64,000 nt of DNA from Gnetum montanum (lineage: Eukaryota > Streptophyta > Gnetopsida > Gnetales > Gnetaceae). The notes beneath the pieces were generated by a model, which was not told the DNA's origin, made no database searches, and saw only the letters and a list, made by a program, of their open reading frames with translations. Location of the stretch: NCBI GenBank assembly GCA_015680685.1, contig MNCI01015542.1, forward strand, positions 186,842 to 250,841, written 5' to 3'. A program made the position numbers and the translations under genes. Shown here piece after piece: positions 12,061-24,332 of this stretch (position 1 is the first letter of the stretch; each line of letters opens with the position of its first letter).

Positions 12061-12219
12061 GGAATTTAATTTTTTTCAAGGCTTATATCATTGGAATTTT
12101 TCTTTAATTTTTTAGACACTATATTCATTTTATATTATAGATTTGAACTTATTGGAAGTGGTACATTGACAGATAGTCTTTTCAAAATTAATTTACAAAA
12201 TGAAACTTCTTATACTTCT

Positions 12220-13203
12220 ATGCATGTTTATGCTAGCATTAAGAAATGTGTTATGAATGACAAATCCTCTATGTTGTGGCATCGTAGATTAGGACATATC
12301 TCTATTGAGAGAATAAAGAGATTAGCAAATGCTATAGTACTTAGTACTCTAGATTTTACTAACTTTGACACTTGTGTGGATCACATAAAGGGAAAGCAAA
12401 CCAATATATCAAAGAAAGATGCCAAGAGGAGTTCAGAAATATTATATATCATACATACAGATATTTGTAGTCTAGATATGGATGCATATGGTCTAAATTA
12501 TTTCATTACCTTTATTGATGATTACTCACCATATATGTATCTCTACCTGCTTCATAACAAGAGCAAAGTTTTAGATGCCTTTAATGTGTTTAAGGCTAAA
12601 GTAGAGAAACAATGTAATAAGCAAATAAAGCTAGTGAGATCTGATAGAGGTGGTGAATACTATGGTAGATATACTAATGATGGAAAAGCACTTGCTCCAT
12701 TTGCTAAATTTCTTCAAGAGCATGGAATTATTGCTCAATACACTATGCCTAGTTCTCCAGACCAGAATGGTATGGCAGAAAGAAAAAACCAAGCATTATT
12801 GGACATGGTGCAGAGTATGCTTAGTAGCTCCAAGCTTCCTAAGTCCTTATGGACTGAAGCTCTCAAGACATATATATTAAACTAAGTTCCAACCAAGGCT
12901 GTCTCAAAGAAACTATTTGAATTATGGAAAAGTTGGAAACTAAGTTTGCAACATATACACATTTGGGAATGCTTGTCTGAAGTAAGAGTTTATAATTCAC
13001 AAGAAAAGAAGCTAGACCAAAGGACCATAAGTGGGTATTTCATTGGATATGTTGAACAATCTAAGGGATACAGATTTTATTACCCATCACATACTACTAG
13101 CTTTGTAGAATCAAGGAATGCTAACTTTCTTAATAATGACTTGATTAGTGGGAGTAGTAGATCTTGGAACATTGTTCCTAAGATAGATCATACAGATGCT
13201 TAA
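12220..13203 (+). pseudogene. Copia integrase pseudogene
   Basis: The 264-residue frame from 12091 contains the GAG-pre-integrase zinc region (LWHRRLGHISIERIKRLAN) and the catalytic core. Asp is at IIHTDICSLDMDA, the second Asp at LVRSDRGGEYYG and Glu at SPDQNGMAERKNQALLDM, so the DDE residues are all visible. After a stop at 12883 the C-terminal part continues at 12946-13203 (HIWECLSEVRVYNSQEKKLD, YFIGYVEQSKGYRFY). This is the best-preserved part of the copia element. Confidence 0.85.
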
Positions 13204-13499
13204 CCCACCACTTAAATGATAGACTAATTGTTATGCACAATACACCTAGAACACAAATGCATAATGAACAACAACCAGTCATTGATGCTCCACAAATTGT
13301 TGATCATGAAGTAGTAGATCCAGTTGAACAACAGAGACCAGAACCTATTGAACATCATGATCATCAAGAGAATGATGAACCAACATTAAGAAGATCTAGT
13401 AGAATAAGGTAATTAGTAATTCCTAGTGACTATATGGTGTATGTACAAGAGTCTGACTACAACATAGGAGCCAAAAATGATCCCAAAATGTTTGCACAA

Positions 13500-14328
13500 G
13501 CCATGAGTTGTAAGGAAAAGAATCTAATTTGTGGTATGATGCCATGAAAGATGAGATGAAATCTATGTCATCTAATGGAATCTGGGATCTTGTTAGGTTG
13601 CTTGATGCTATAAAAGACATTGGATGCAAATGGCTCTTTAAAACTAAGAAAGACTCATTGGGTAATATTGACAGATATAAGGCCAAACATAGGTTCACTC
13701 AAAAAGAGGGAATAAATTACAAGGAGACCTTTTCTCCTATACCTAAGAAGGACTCCTTTTGTGTTATCAGGGCATTGGTTGCCCATTTTGATCTTCAATT
13801 ACATCAAATGGATGTAAAAACAACATTCCTTAATGGTGATCTAGAGGAAGAGGTTTATATGAAACAACCTAAATGATTTGTCTTGAGTGATGATGAGAAA
13901 TTGGTATGCAAGCTTAATAAACACATATATGGAGTAAAATAGGCCTTCTATCAATGGTACTTAAAATTCCATGATATCATCACTTCATTTGGTTTTGAAG
14001 AAAACATCATGGATCAATGTATATCCTAGAAGGTTAGTGGGAGAAAAATCTATTTCCTTGTTCTATTTTTGGATGATATCCTTCTTGCAACTAATAATAG
14101 TGGATTCTATACGAGGTAAAACATTTTCTCTCTAAGAATTTCAACATGAAGGATCTAGGTAAGGCATCTTATGTCATTGGCATTCAGATCCATAAGGATA
14201 GATCTAGATGTATTTTGGGACTATCACAGGAAACCTATATCAATAAAGTTTTAGAGAGGTTTCAGATGAAATATTGTTCACCAAGTATAGCACCCATTGT
14301 GAAGGGTGATAGGTTCAATTTGAATTAG
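13500..14328 (+). pseudogene. Copia reverse transcriptase pseudogene
   Basis: The RT opens near 13529 with WYDAMKDEMKSM, then CKWLFKTKKDSLGNIDRYKA, and LHQMDVKTTFLNGDLEEEVY carrying the first catalytic Asp. The catalytic pair appears as FLDDILLATN near 14066-14095. The section 14146-14328 gives MKDLGKASYVIGIQI and SQETYINKVLERFQM. Stops at 13876, 13942 and elsewhere, plus a frameshift around 14100-14146, inactivate it. Confidence 0.85.
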
Positions 14329-14339
14329 TGTCCGAGGAA

Positions 14340-15044
14340 TGATTTATAGAAGAGTTAGATGAGAAACATTTCATATGCTTTAGTTATTGGAAGCCTTATG
14401 TATGCTCAAGTCTACACAAGGCCTGACATTGCATTTTCCATGGGAATATTGGGTAGCTATAAGAGTAATCCAGGTATTGACCACTAGAGGACTACAAAGA
14501 AAGTGATGAGGTACCTTCAAGGTACAAAATATTACATGCTTATGTATAAGTGAACTGACTCCTTGGAGATGACTAGCTACTCTGATTTAGACTTTGCTAT
14601 CTTTGTTGATTCATGGAAATCAACATCTGGTTATGTTTTTATGCTAGCTAAAGGAGCTATATCCTAGAGGAGCGAAAAGAAAACTTTGGTTGCTACTTCC
14701 ACCATGGAGGCAAAGTTCATTTCTTGTTTTGAGGGTACTTGACATGGTGTATAGTTAAAGAGTTTATATCAAGGCTTAGAATTATGGATTATATATCTAG
14801 GCCATTAAGCATGTTTTGTGACAATTCAACTATTGTCTTTATGGCTAAGAATAATCAGAGTGGTGGTCAAAGTAAATACATCAACATAAAGTACTTAGCC
14901 ATAATGGAATGCATTAAGGAAAACAAAGTGGTCATTGTGCATATAAGCACTAAATTAATGATAGCTAATCCTTTGACAAAAGGAATGCCACCAAAGTCAT
15001 TTAAGGATCATGTAGTTCAAATGGGACTTGGTTCCATAATATAA
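14340..15044 (+). pseudogene. Copia RNase H pseudogene
   Basis: Readable pieces are SLMYAQVYTRPDIAFSMGIL, MRYLQGTKYYMLMY, SYSDLDFA, STSGYVFMLA and STMEAKFIS, the typical copia RNase H series. After a frameshift, 14739-15044 gives MFCDNSTIVFMAKN and HISTKLMIANPLTKGMPPKS, ending at a stop at 15044. This is the 3' end of the polyprotein. Confidence 0.85.
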
Positions 15045-15252
15045 TTTGTTGTACACACAATTTTATAGTCTTAGTAAAACTCTTATTCAGTTGTGTTATT
15101 TTCTCATATAGTTTGTGCATATATTTATTAGAGAAAATAGACATATGGCAGGGTCTAGAATGAACATCAATTTTATTCATAAAGTTAAGTTACCATATAA
15201 GAAATTAAGTTTTAAGAGATAATACATTGTAATACATGGAAGATAATACTCG

Positions 15253-16400
15253 CATTAACAAGAGATGAAGCTATTAAAAAACTTCACACTAGACTAAAAG
15301 AGGTTGAGGGTGTGATCGAAATGACAATGTTCTATCAATCCTTGGTAGAGCCCACACAACATAAAATTCAAAAGGCCTTGGATCATACTTTCCAGGAGAA
15401 TGTATAATTGACTGTAGAAAACCATCACCTATAGAATGTTGATGGGTGGAAACAATAATTAACTGACTTCATCCATCAAAAACAGGAGAAACTAGCCAGA
15501 GAAACCATAGAACTAAGGATATTAGTGGCAAAAAATAAAAACCTCTCCATGGAGGAGGTCCATGCCCTTCACCAAAAAATTTTGACTGATGTAGCAACCT
15601 AAAAATCAAAGGCTCTCAAATTTGAGAGATTCAAGGATCATTACAAAGAATAAGTCAATCTACAAAAGCAAGTGAATGAAAAACACATCCAGTTAGCGAA
15701 GGAAAAAGTAAATGAAATCCTCCAGTAACTCCAGCAAGGAAGAGAATTATGGCAACCCATCGTTGATGGGATAGATTCCTACAATAAGGTGGAAATCCAC
15801 ATGAAGGAGTTGCAAATTGAGGAGATGACAGAATACATGGAGCTCGAAAATCTCTAATATGAAAATATGGCCATGTTAACTACCAGATAGTTGCAATCAA
15901 AAATTGAGAAATAGGTAGCTAGCTCATACTTGTTATGCAAGGCCAAGTTCAAGCATCATAAAAGACACCAAGAAAAAGCTTGCACTGGTAAACATTGAAC
16001 TCAAAGTTCTCAAGGGAAAATACACTAATCAAAGATCTACCACCGAGAACCTAACTAGAAGTATGAGTAACTACCAAGAGCTACAGAATGTAGTCAAGGA
16101 ATTCGATATTGAATGCAAACAATTCATTGCCTATTTTATCAACATAAAGAGATGTTCCCGGTAATGCCCTATTCATGGGATATCCCCATTCCAACCCACA
16201 TTGATGATGTTGTATGGACTATGAATGATCCGTAGAGTAAGGAGAAGAAGATGAAGGCATTACTAAATGCCTTTCAACTTGAACCAAAGGTTGTACCTAT
16301 AGCAAGATAGCCATAGCTGCCTCAGCTATCGCACATGCCTGAAGCCAGTAAAGGTCCTTCAGAACCTCAACAGCCTCCACTGCCTGGGATTGTCTAATCT
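15253..16400 (+). pseudogene. Coiled-coil additional ORF of element F (partial)
   Basis: Colinear with 5857-6960 of element E. Readable parts include LKEVEGVIEMTMFYQSLVEP, LARETIELRILVAKNKNLS, LKFERFKDHYKE, IVDGIDSYNKVEIHMKELQI, MTEYMELENL and, near the end, SWDIPIPTHIDDVVWTMND. The Lys/Glu/Leu-rich heptad-like pattern suggests extended coiled coil. Two diverged copies sharing the same order support a real element gene rather than noise. Stops and at least one frameshift (about 15960-16080) disable it. Function unknown. Confidence 0.65.
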
Positions 16401-16632
16401 TATCCACCACCTTCATGTCATTAGAGGATGTGTTGTCCAATTTTGTGTAGTTATGTCATGATGTTCAATTGTGTGTCATGAACACCAAAATTTTTGTAAT
16501 GTGTTGATTTTTAAACTTAGGCACTCAATTTTGTTAAGTCAATTTCTTTTGTTAAGAGTTAGTCAATAATCCCATACCTTCCCAATTTTGTAAAGGAACT
16601 CTAGAACAAGTTTTCATTTAATCATGGGGGTA
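16401..16632 (+). other. 3' tail and polypurine tract of element F
   Basis: Noncoding tail like E's (7040-7226), ending in ATCATGGGGGTA directly before the LTR start. Confidence 0.6.
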
Positions 16633-17549
16633 TGATGAGCATCAAAGTGTTGTGTTCACAAGCCCCCATTGATGTATCCTCGTTGATGGACCCCCTTTGA
16701 CCAAGTCCCATTTATGTGGTGTTGCCCCATTGACATAACGTTTGCTACATCGATGCAACCCTGTAATAATAACTATTAATACAAGCTTGCAGCTATGTTT
16801 ATGGGACATCAAGTCATAGTAGTAGCTAAACTCTTACAAGTTTTACATTTGAAATTTAGAATATTTTCTTTAGTGCCCACAACAGGAGTCATTAAATGTA
16901 CCAATCTTTATTTTAGCATTGTTGTACCTAAGCACAATAATGTGTGTGGAAATAAAGATGAGCTTCTTGATAAACCTTGCAGAATTTTGGATAGTTTAAA
17001 TTTTTTATTCATGCATTTAATGTTTTCAGTTATTTATTCAATGTTCCTTAGTGATTAAGCTAATTAAGTGATTAAGTGAGATAAGCTAAATAATTCAAAA
17101 ACATAAGTATGACTACTTTGAGTGTAAACACGTATTCACTTGGTAATCCTAGTAGCATTATTGCTTGGTGTGCCTAGTAGCATAGTGTTTGGTAACCCAG
17201 CAGTGGATACGTGGGTTCAAGACATGTATGAAAAGTGGGACTAAATGCTTATGTTAGGATTAGTTAGAGGTTAGTTAAATAGTTAAATTAAATTAGTTTT
17301 CAATTTACTTCATCTCTCTCTTTAAGCACCAAAACCACAAAGTATAAAATGACAAAAATTATGTGGCTTAGTTACACTTAAACTATACCCTTGAGCTTCA
17401 CAGAAGAAAACAAATGACCATTAGGGCAAGGTTCACTTCTTAGAGAATTAGTGCACTAGAAACTATAGAGTCCATAGAATTTGACTAGATCATGCGTGAA
17501 TGCTTTGTGATTCATATGGTTGGGCATAGGGGTACCTTGCACCTCATCA
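16633..17549 (+). repeat. 3' LTR of element F
   Basis: It begins TGATGAGC after the polypurine tract and ends CCTCATCA, giving the TGATGA...TCATCA inverted ends shared by this LTR group. U3 contains CATTGATGTA/CGTTGATGGA words. The 3' half carries a block (TTCATATGGTTGGGCATAGG) near the end also found in A, B, C and D. Length 917 bp. Confidence 0.75.
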
Positions 17550-17766
17550 CTACCCTAAAGACTATAACCTCCCACTACTTAAGAGGACATGGAAAGGGCT
17601 CAAATTCAAGTGGTCTAGTCTACTTACGTTTCTAAGCCATGGTTTTATATCATCTAGGAGTGCCCCTCACATAGTGCACTTGGAATCTTATTTATGACTC
17701 TAGGATACACATTGAAGGTTAATAAACAAAGACACTTTTGATAAGATTAGAGATTTGTGGAACATG
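17550..17766. other. Short spacer between F LTR and element A
   Basis: No gene or motif seen; this is the target sequence into which element A inserted, resuming at 25161. Confidence 0.5.
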
Positions 17767-17771
17767 CTAGT
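17767..17771. repeat. Target-site duplication, left copy (CTAGT)
   Basis: CTAGT lies directly before the 5' LTR of element A and is repeated exactly at 25156-25160 after its 3' LTR. Five bp is the expected length for Ty3/gypsy integration. Confidence 0.85.
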
Positions 17772-17962
17772 TGATGAACCATGATATCGAATCCGTAATA
17801 TTGGGATTGCAATATTGGAGCTTGCCATGCGATGTCGGATACTCGATATCACATCCTCGTTCCATTAAGGCACATAAGCACTTAGTCCTTGGAATTCAAC
17901 TAGATCATGTGGGTATGCTCATATTTGTATGGTTGAGCATAAGGATACCTCATCACTCATCA
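17772..17962 (+). repeat. 5' LTR of element A, internally deleted
   Basis: It starts TGATGAACCATGATATCGAA and ends CATCACTCATCA. The first about 90 bp match U3 of the 3' LTR (24333-24420) and the last about 95 bp match its end (25045-25155). About 630 bp including the TATA region and most of R are missing, so the copy has lost its promoter. Confidence 0.85.
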
Positions 17963-17981
17963 TTGGTGCTATTGCTAAGGA
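17963..17981 (+). promoter_or_regulatory. Primer-binding site of element A
   Basis: TTGGTGCTATTGCTAAGGA follows the LTR end directly. It resembles the Athila/tRNA-Asp PBS (TGGCGCCGTTGCCGGGGA), with C-to-T and G-to-A type changes. Confidence 0.65.
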
Positions 17982-18082
17982 CTTTGTTGTTTGTGCACTA
18001 ACCAAAACATAGGAAATCTTTCACATCGTTGGAACGTACCCTTGGGGTTGTTTAAAGAAAAATAATAAATAATAATACATTG

Positions 18083-20411
18083 CACATTGAATAGAAAATC
18101 ATGTCTCCTTCTTCGTACGAAAGTATTTCACTACCTAGGTTTGATACAGAGAACAATTGGAGGCATAGTACACATGATCATCCACCAGTCCCTTAACAAT
18201 TTCATGTGGTATATGTTCATCCTGATGAATATGTACCAAACTTTACCTTTATCCTCCACTAGGATGAACAACTATGTTGGTGAGATTTAGAAGGTAACAT
18301 AGTGTTACCTCTTGATCGATCTATCCTAGGCATGCTTCTTCATGATCTTACATGAATTCGTATGCAGCACTTATAGGTAGAGTACATTGTGCATGACTCG
18401 AGAGAGTATCAACCCATGGAGGCACAACAGCAAATGAATTTACAACAGAAGAGACACCATGAATGCATGAAGAGAAAGTTTTCGCAGAATGTCCCACATG
18501 TCCTAGGCGAAAATGAGAATGGTGAACCTACCTCAGGCATCCGCCCACACAATGATGTTCTTCTCATTGACTTCGGTCAAGGGTTTTTGTATCAAAATAT
18601 TTACTCGACTATTCATAACCCAAATTATGGTACCAATAGACACAAAGGGTCTAAAAAAGAAACAGAAACACATGACATGATCGAGGCCATGACCATCGAA
18701 GAGAAGGAAGCAAGCACCAACATGGTGATGGTCCTCCTTCTTCTTCACCTTCATCATCTCCTTCACCCTCTCCTTTAGAATCTAGACATAGTCACAATGA
18801 TAAAGACCATGAGGATAAGGGTAAGTGAAATGAGATTCATAGAAAAAATAGTTGAGAAATGGGACGAGGGCACTCTAGAGAAACACACCATGAAAGAAGG
18901 GAGAGTAGGGAGAAACATAGGCATCATAGATGCCATAGATGAGATGATCACGATGAACCCCTAATCACTACTTGAAGTATGATAGACATAACTGAGGCCA
19001 TTAGAATCCAAACAAGGCACCAAATAGATAGTAGAATCAAGAGATTAGACATGAACAACATCCCACAATTTGATGGAGGGTACAACATTGATCCTCAAAA
19101 TCATATATAAGTATTTCATGATGCATGTTTCTTACAAAACATAGAAAGTGAATGGAAAAAACTTAAGTTGTTCCCATAGATACTAGTCAAAGAAGCATAG
19201 AGTTGGTATTCGTCCTTAGAACCGGAATCCATTCATAGGTGGAGTACCATGTTAGAGTTGTTCAACGATAAGTACCAAATGTACTCCTAAGTGTCCAACC
19301 TATGAAAGCAAATTCAAGGCTAAAAACAAGGAGGACATGAACCCTTGGATGCTTCCATGGGTTGATATTATGCACTATTACATCATTGTCCCAACCATGG
19401 TTATTCGCAAAGGGATCAACTATGTCATCTCGTAGATGGGCTTAGGCATGAAACACGAAGAACCCTTAGGATGTATGCCCAAGGGAGTCTATCTGAGCTT
19501 AGGACCCATCAAGTTCAAAGATTATTAGAGTAAGTTGCTAAAGAAGAAGGTGAGCTAAGGAAAAAAAATAGTATGGTGGAATATAAAAGAGATCCGTCCC
19601 TCTGAAATAGGGGAGTAAGATTCTATGAGGATGAAGAAGAGTCACCACTTGAAGAGATGGTGAATAAGAAAACCTTGCCTATACAAAAATTAGCATCGAA
19701 AGTATCAACAAAGGTAGACCAAATGTGGGATTCCCTAAATGATATATTTCAATCCATTTTTAAAATAGTAGAGGAGTCTAGAGAGTAAGGTAGTGATCAC
19801 AAAAAAAGAAAAAAGAGAGAAACTGAACATGCACGTAACAAGGGTAAGGGCAAAGTTGCCATTATCGAAAAGGTTGTGGATTTAGATACAGACAATGATA
19901 GTGGATGCAAGATATTCCAATATGACCATCCTAAGGGATTTTTCCCTATAATCTCACATCTGTAGGAATCTAGGGTGTATGCACTCAACCCACGATTAAA
20001 CAAAAGGCAAACACCCCGAAAGATACCTTATCCTCAAGATAACCCAAGGCAATTCCACCAACCCTTAACATATTATCCAAGTGGAACTTCACCACAACCA
20101 ATTGAGTAGTATCAACAATGGCAGTACCCACAATCATGGGGAATGCCACCACCAAGGAAATAGTATTCTTACTGGCAACATAACCCATATGGATATTATG
20201 TGCAGTAGCCAATCTCTCCATGTGACTCTATTGGTCACGTCACTACCAAGCCCATAAGTATTATAGGACTCCTTCTCCTAGGGGTGATGTCCGAAAAACA
20301 TACCATTCTTCTCATCTAGATGCATCTCTTCCACCGTTAATTCCATTACCACAGCAACATAACGCCACAAGGGTTATTAACCCTCAAACTAATGTTGGTT
20401 CTGATAGTTGC
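18083..20411 (+). pseudogene. Athila-like gag pseudogene (element A)
   Basis: The N-terminal part (18200-18400) reads VHPDEYVPNFTFILH and EGNIVLPLDRSI, matching the gag start of element B (40292-40492). The retrotransposon gag core is at about 19030-19560: NNIPQFDGGYNIDPQNHI, SWYSSLEPESIHRWSTM, LVDGLRHETRRTLRM. A basic stretch (19795-19860) and the Pro/Gln/Tyr-rich tail (19950-20210) follow. No intact CCHC knuckle is seen. Stops are numerous, mainly TAG. The product would have formed the particle core. Confidence 0.75.
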
Positions 20412-21056
20412 ATGAAGAAAAGGCCTTTCTTTAGAACCAACAGTCTAACTAAGCCCTTGCAACCACAAGCAGCTGATTCTTCAACCGCCTCACTATCACT
20501 TGAAGCTTCAAAGCTCTCTTCAACCCAAAAATTGCACTCAACACATATGGTCATCTTAACTCATGTCGTCACTGATTGGATAAAATCTAGCCATCTTCCT
20601 AGGAAATTATTTGATTCTGGGAGTCCTCTAATATATCTACAAATCGCTAGAAATGAGCCCTGCAAAGCTCTTTTGGATTCAAGTTCTAGTGTCAACTTGA
20701 TTTCTCAAGAAATGTACAATGCCTAGAACCTACCTCTACTCAAAAAGAGTAACATTCATTTAGAGTTGGCTGACCAGTCCATCACTGTCCCATTGGGACT
20801 AGTGGAGGACATTGTCACCACTATTTGTGGGTGGTTGTATCTAGCTAACTTCCCAGTGATTCAAGTAAACAATGGTAAGGGGGACTTTCCAATCATAATG
20901 GGAAAAGCATGGCTAAGCATAGTTGACACGTGCCTAGGAATCTATGATCTTGCCCTAGAAATATCAAAGGAAAATACATTCAAAAAGATCGAGAAGAAGA
21001 AAGTTCCATGCATCACATATATTGACTCAAGGTGTAATTGCATGCAGAATTCATAG
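20412..21056 (+). pseudogene. Athila-like protease pseudogene (element A)
   Basis: The frame 20412-20726 ends with CKALLDSSSSVNLISQEMY; the active-site DSG appears as DSS. After a TAG stop it continues at 20766-21056 with SITVPLGLVEDIVTTICGW and GDFPIIMGKAWLSIVDTCLG, the retropepsin flap and the (I/L)xG(R/K)xWL block. It lies between gag and RT as expected. A 41-bp duplication follows directly. Confidence 0.8.
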
Positions 21057-21121
21057 TTTGTACAATATTTAACATTACTTGCATGCAGAATTCATAGTTT
21101 GTACAATATTTAACATTACTT
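21040..21121. repeat. 41-bp tandem duplication after the protease
   Basis: Two adjacent copies starting TGCATGCAGAATTCATAGTT, at 21040 and 21081, are nearly identical, and a third partial GCATGCA start follows at about 21121. It splits the protease-RT linker. Confidence 0.9.
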
Positions 21122-21185
21122 GCATGCAACCAGTGTGCACAAGTGACTGATATACAAAGATGCCTGTATGTCGTAGCCACAAGAC

Positions 21186-22335
21186 AGGAACCAGTGGTTG
21201 ATAGTTGATCAAGAAAGTAGTTCAACTATATGCATGCAACCAACTAAGGGTTTCACTTGCACTTACATTGATAGCATAGACACATTAGAGCAATTCCATC
21301 ACCAACTTCTAAGTCTTGACCTTGAAAATATCAACTGGGAAAATTTGGAAATCCCTGATAAGTTTAAGCAAGAACCCCTTAAGCTAAAACCATTGCCCAC
21401 TAGTATGGAATACATGTTTCTTAAAACTGGAAAATTGGTAATTATTAACACGAAGCTTACTTCTCAACAAAAAAGAAAGACTATTGAAAGTGATAAATAA
21501 ATGGTCGAAAGCCTTTACTTGGTCATATCCCAAATTAACTGCAATAGATCCTAGGATATGCCAACATAGGACTTACATCAACCCCTCCATGAAGCCTCAA
21601 AGAAAACCACAAGGGTGATTGAACCCAAAGCTGAAGCAAGTAGTTAAGGAAGAAATTGAATAGATTTTAAAAGCTAGGTTCATCTACCCCATTGCTAATA
21701 GTGAATGGGTTATCTCCTTAGTTGTAGTGCTTAAAAATGGAGGCAAAAGGAGGGTGTGCATAGATTTTAGGCTACTTAACATGGCAACATTCAAGGACCA
21801 CTTTCCATTGTCATTCATTGACCAAGTCTTAGACACCATTGTAGAGCATCACTACTATAGTTTTTTGGATGGGTACAGTGGGCACAACCAAATACAAATA
21901 GCCCTATAAGACCAAGCCAAGACTACGTTCACTAGTCCTTAGGGAACATTTTCATACAAACAAATGTCATTTGGCTTGTGCAATGCCCCTACAACATTTC
22001 AACGATTAGTTCTAAACATATTCCAGCAGTAGATAGGAAAAAGTGTGGAGGTCTTCATGGATAACTTCTCCACTTATGGAGCAAACTTTGATGAAGCCTT
22101 GGACTAGTTAGAGCAAGTATTAAAATGATGTGTAGAAACCAATTTGAGGCTCAACTAGCAAAAAAGTCATTTAATGGTCCAAGAAGGTGTAGTATTAGGG
22201 CATAATATTTCACAAATAGGGATAGAGGTAGACCCCAAAAAGATTAAATTTATCCAAGGAATTGCTTGGTAACCTAAAACTCTAAAAGATATCTGATCAT
22301 TCCTTGGACATACTGGCTATTATAAACCTTTCCAT
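21186..22335 (+). pseudogene. Athila-like reverse transcriptase pseudogene (element A)
   Basis: The linker STICMQPTKGFTCTYIDSID begins the region. RT motifs are RVCIDFRLLNMATFKDHFPL and YYSFLDGYSGHNQIQIAL, with the first catalytic Asp present. Then come SFGLCNAPTTFQR and VFMDNFSTYG, where the catalytic pair DD has become DN. The thumb region reads VEVDPKKIKFIQGI-like. At about 22335 the frame ends after FLGHTGYY and jumps to the integrase tail, so RNase H and about 2.3 kb of pol are deleted relative to element C. Confidence 0.85.
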
Positions 22336-22369
22336 GAGCTTAGAATAGCTAGTACCAATACTATCTTTA

Positions 22370-22441
22370 TTGGTGGACAACCTTGCTCGCTATTTTAGAT
22401 CTCCTCCTTCCAACTTAGTTGTGAGGGAGATGGCCACTAAT
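22370..22441 (+). pseudogene. Residual integrase C-terminus (element A)
   Basis: GGQPCSLF and ISSFQLS correspond to the last residues of integrase in C (GGQPGSLFRISSFQLS) and E. The join with RT at about 22340-22370 defines the deletion. Confidence 0.75.
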
Positions 22442-24332
22442 GCTAACCATTCTAAGCTCTTAGCTCTTTTTATATTTTTTTTACACATTTCTTCAATATT
22501 TCTTATTTTTGTTTTACACTATCATTCATATTTTTACTATTTCTTTGTTTGGTTTTTTTACTTTCATTCATCATACAATAAGTGCTCCTCATGTTGGATT
22601 AAATTACATACTATTGATTACTAATGTTTGGTTTTTACCTTTGAATTATGATGTTGATATTATGATATGGTTCTTTTGATAAAATAGGCAATGAGTCCAC
22701 ATCACCCATTCACTCGTTCCACTCTATGGTCTCCCTTAGTTTTGGAATTGTACTATCCCTTTTTCTAAATAAACTTATTAATGAGTTGGTGGCTTGGTAT
22801 TCTTCAAACCAAGGAAGGACTCAATGGATGAAAAGGATGTGACTTCAAGGGAATTCGATGTAATTGTGCCAGCCATTCTCTTGGATCCCTGGATGCTTTT
22901 TCTTGGGTTTTTTTCCATTCTACCATTGATCAAATATCAGGAAGCTGAGTGAATAAAAATAAGTCTTTGCATGGTGTGGTTCACACAAAAAGAAAGTGGA
23001 AATTCAAAGCACACCCCTTAGACATAATAAAGAAATATGGGCTGCAAGCACTAGTTATGGCACTAGAAAGACATGTTACCCATGCTTGAAGGTTCCCTTT
23101 AACTAAGGCCCTTTCTCACTTCCTGCTTCTCCATCTTGCTCTCCTTGGAATGGTGGTGCCTCTTTGGGGAAGTATTCTTGTTGCTTCATGAGGATGGATT
23201 GGCCAAGTGTATTGATGTGAGGTCACTGAATGTGATTAGTTTAAGTTTGGATTTGGAATGAGTTCTACTCATTCACATTAACCATGACATACACAAGGGA
23301 CTTTACACAATCTTGCTCTTGGGATTGCATTCCATTTCTACTTTCCATCTTTCTTTCCATGTTCCACCTCATTGCGGATTTTATGATTAGTCCATATCTT
23401 GGTTGATGCACTATTTTTCCTTGGTCAATTCTTGTAGGTAAGTTTTTCACTCTTGCTTCCAAATGACATTCCTAGAGCCTATGGACTCTTTGTTTTGTGG
23501 GTTTGTCAGGGCATAAAAGGCATGAGCCTACTTTGGGGAGGACCCACTAGCATTCCTTTTTGATGCAATTGTTAAGTTCTTTCCTTAAACATTCTCTGCA
23601 ATCAACCATTTCATGTTTCATCCCCATCTTTGACATCCATTTTATTGGAATTGTCATTGTTTTTTTTTTTTATCTTTCTTATTCCTTATATTTTTCCATC
23701 TTATTGCTATTGGAGGTTCGCTCTTAATCATGGAGGCCCTCACACAAATTTTTCAGTTTCTCCATTCTACTACTTGCCTAACCCCTACACCTTGGGTATT
23801 TATCAGTAATAAACCCCTAATCCAGTTTCTACCATAATCACAACATAGCCAATGCACTTTTTATTGAGGAAAGGTATCAATTGCATTGTGGTTTGCTTAT
23901 CCTCGCTCATTTGTGACTATGTTGTGTGTGCAAATGGTGATTATAAGGACAATGGACTAGGATAGGAGGAAGCACTTAGGATGGACTTAGAGTTAGAGCA
24001 TTTACACTAGGAACAAGTCTGATTGTGTGGTTATGGATAAACAATAGAATGCGCAATCTCAGCATTGGCAAAAATATGCCTCATTTTTATTTTTCTCTTT
24101 CTCTCTCCCTTTCTCTTCAATTTGTTAAATAAATGTCTGGATGCCACTTGTGTACAATGTTCACCACCATGGGTATGAACACCAATGTTGTAATGTATTA
24201 TTGATCTGTTCACCAGGCACTTAGAGTCTGCCATCTCGTTTCATTGCCAGCTAACATTTAGTCAATAATCCCATACCTTTCCAATATTTTGTAAGGAACT
24301 CAAGGATGAGTTTTCATTTAGTTATGGGGGTA
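22442..24332 (+). other. 3' noncoding region and polypurine tract of element A
   Basis: No supported coding frame. Landmarks shared with B, C, D and E: the TGCATGGTGTGGTTC block near 22968, the GGCATGAGCCTACTTTGGGG block near 23521, and the TTTTCATTTAGTTATGGGGGTA tail abutting the LTR. Confidence 0.65.

Larger units (their letters stand above)
9950..15250 (+). mobile_element. Decayed Ty1/copia retrotransposon
   Basis: The order primer-binding site, leader, gag, protease, integrase, RT, RNase H is the Ty1/copia order (integrase before RT), all on the plus strand between about 9950 and 15044. The 3' end is uncertain: within about 200 bp of the last stop the sequence passes into the coiled-coil gene of element F, with no recognisable 3' LTR. 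The element is therefore inserted into, or fused by deletion with, element F. Domain content fits a plant copia element; I do not assign a lineage. Confidence 0.8.
15253..17549 (+). mobile_element. Athila-like element F, 3' remnant
   Basis: It contains the second half of the same coiled-coil gene as in E, a noncoding tail, polypurine tract and 3' LTR. Homology to E begins abruptly at 15253 (TTAACAAGAGATGAAGCTAT, cf. 5860), right after the copia 3' region. Everything upstream in F (LTR, gag, pol) is absent or replaced. Confidence 0.7.
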
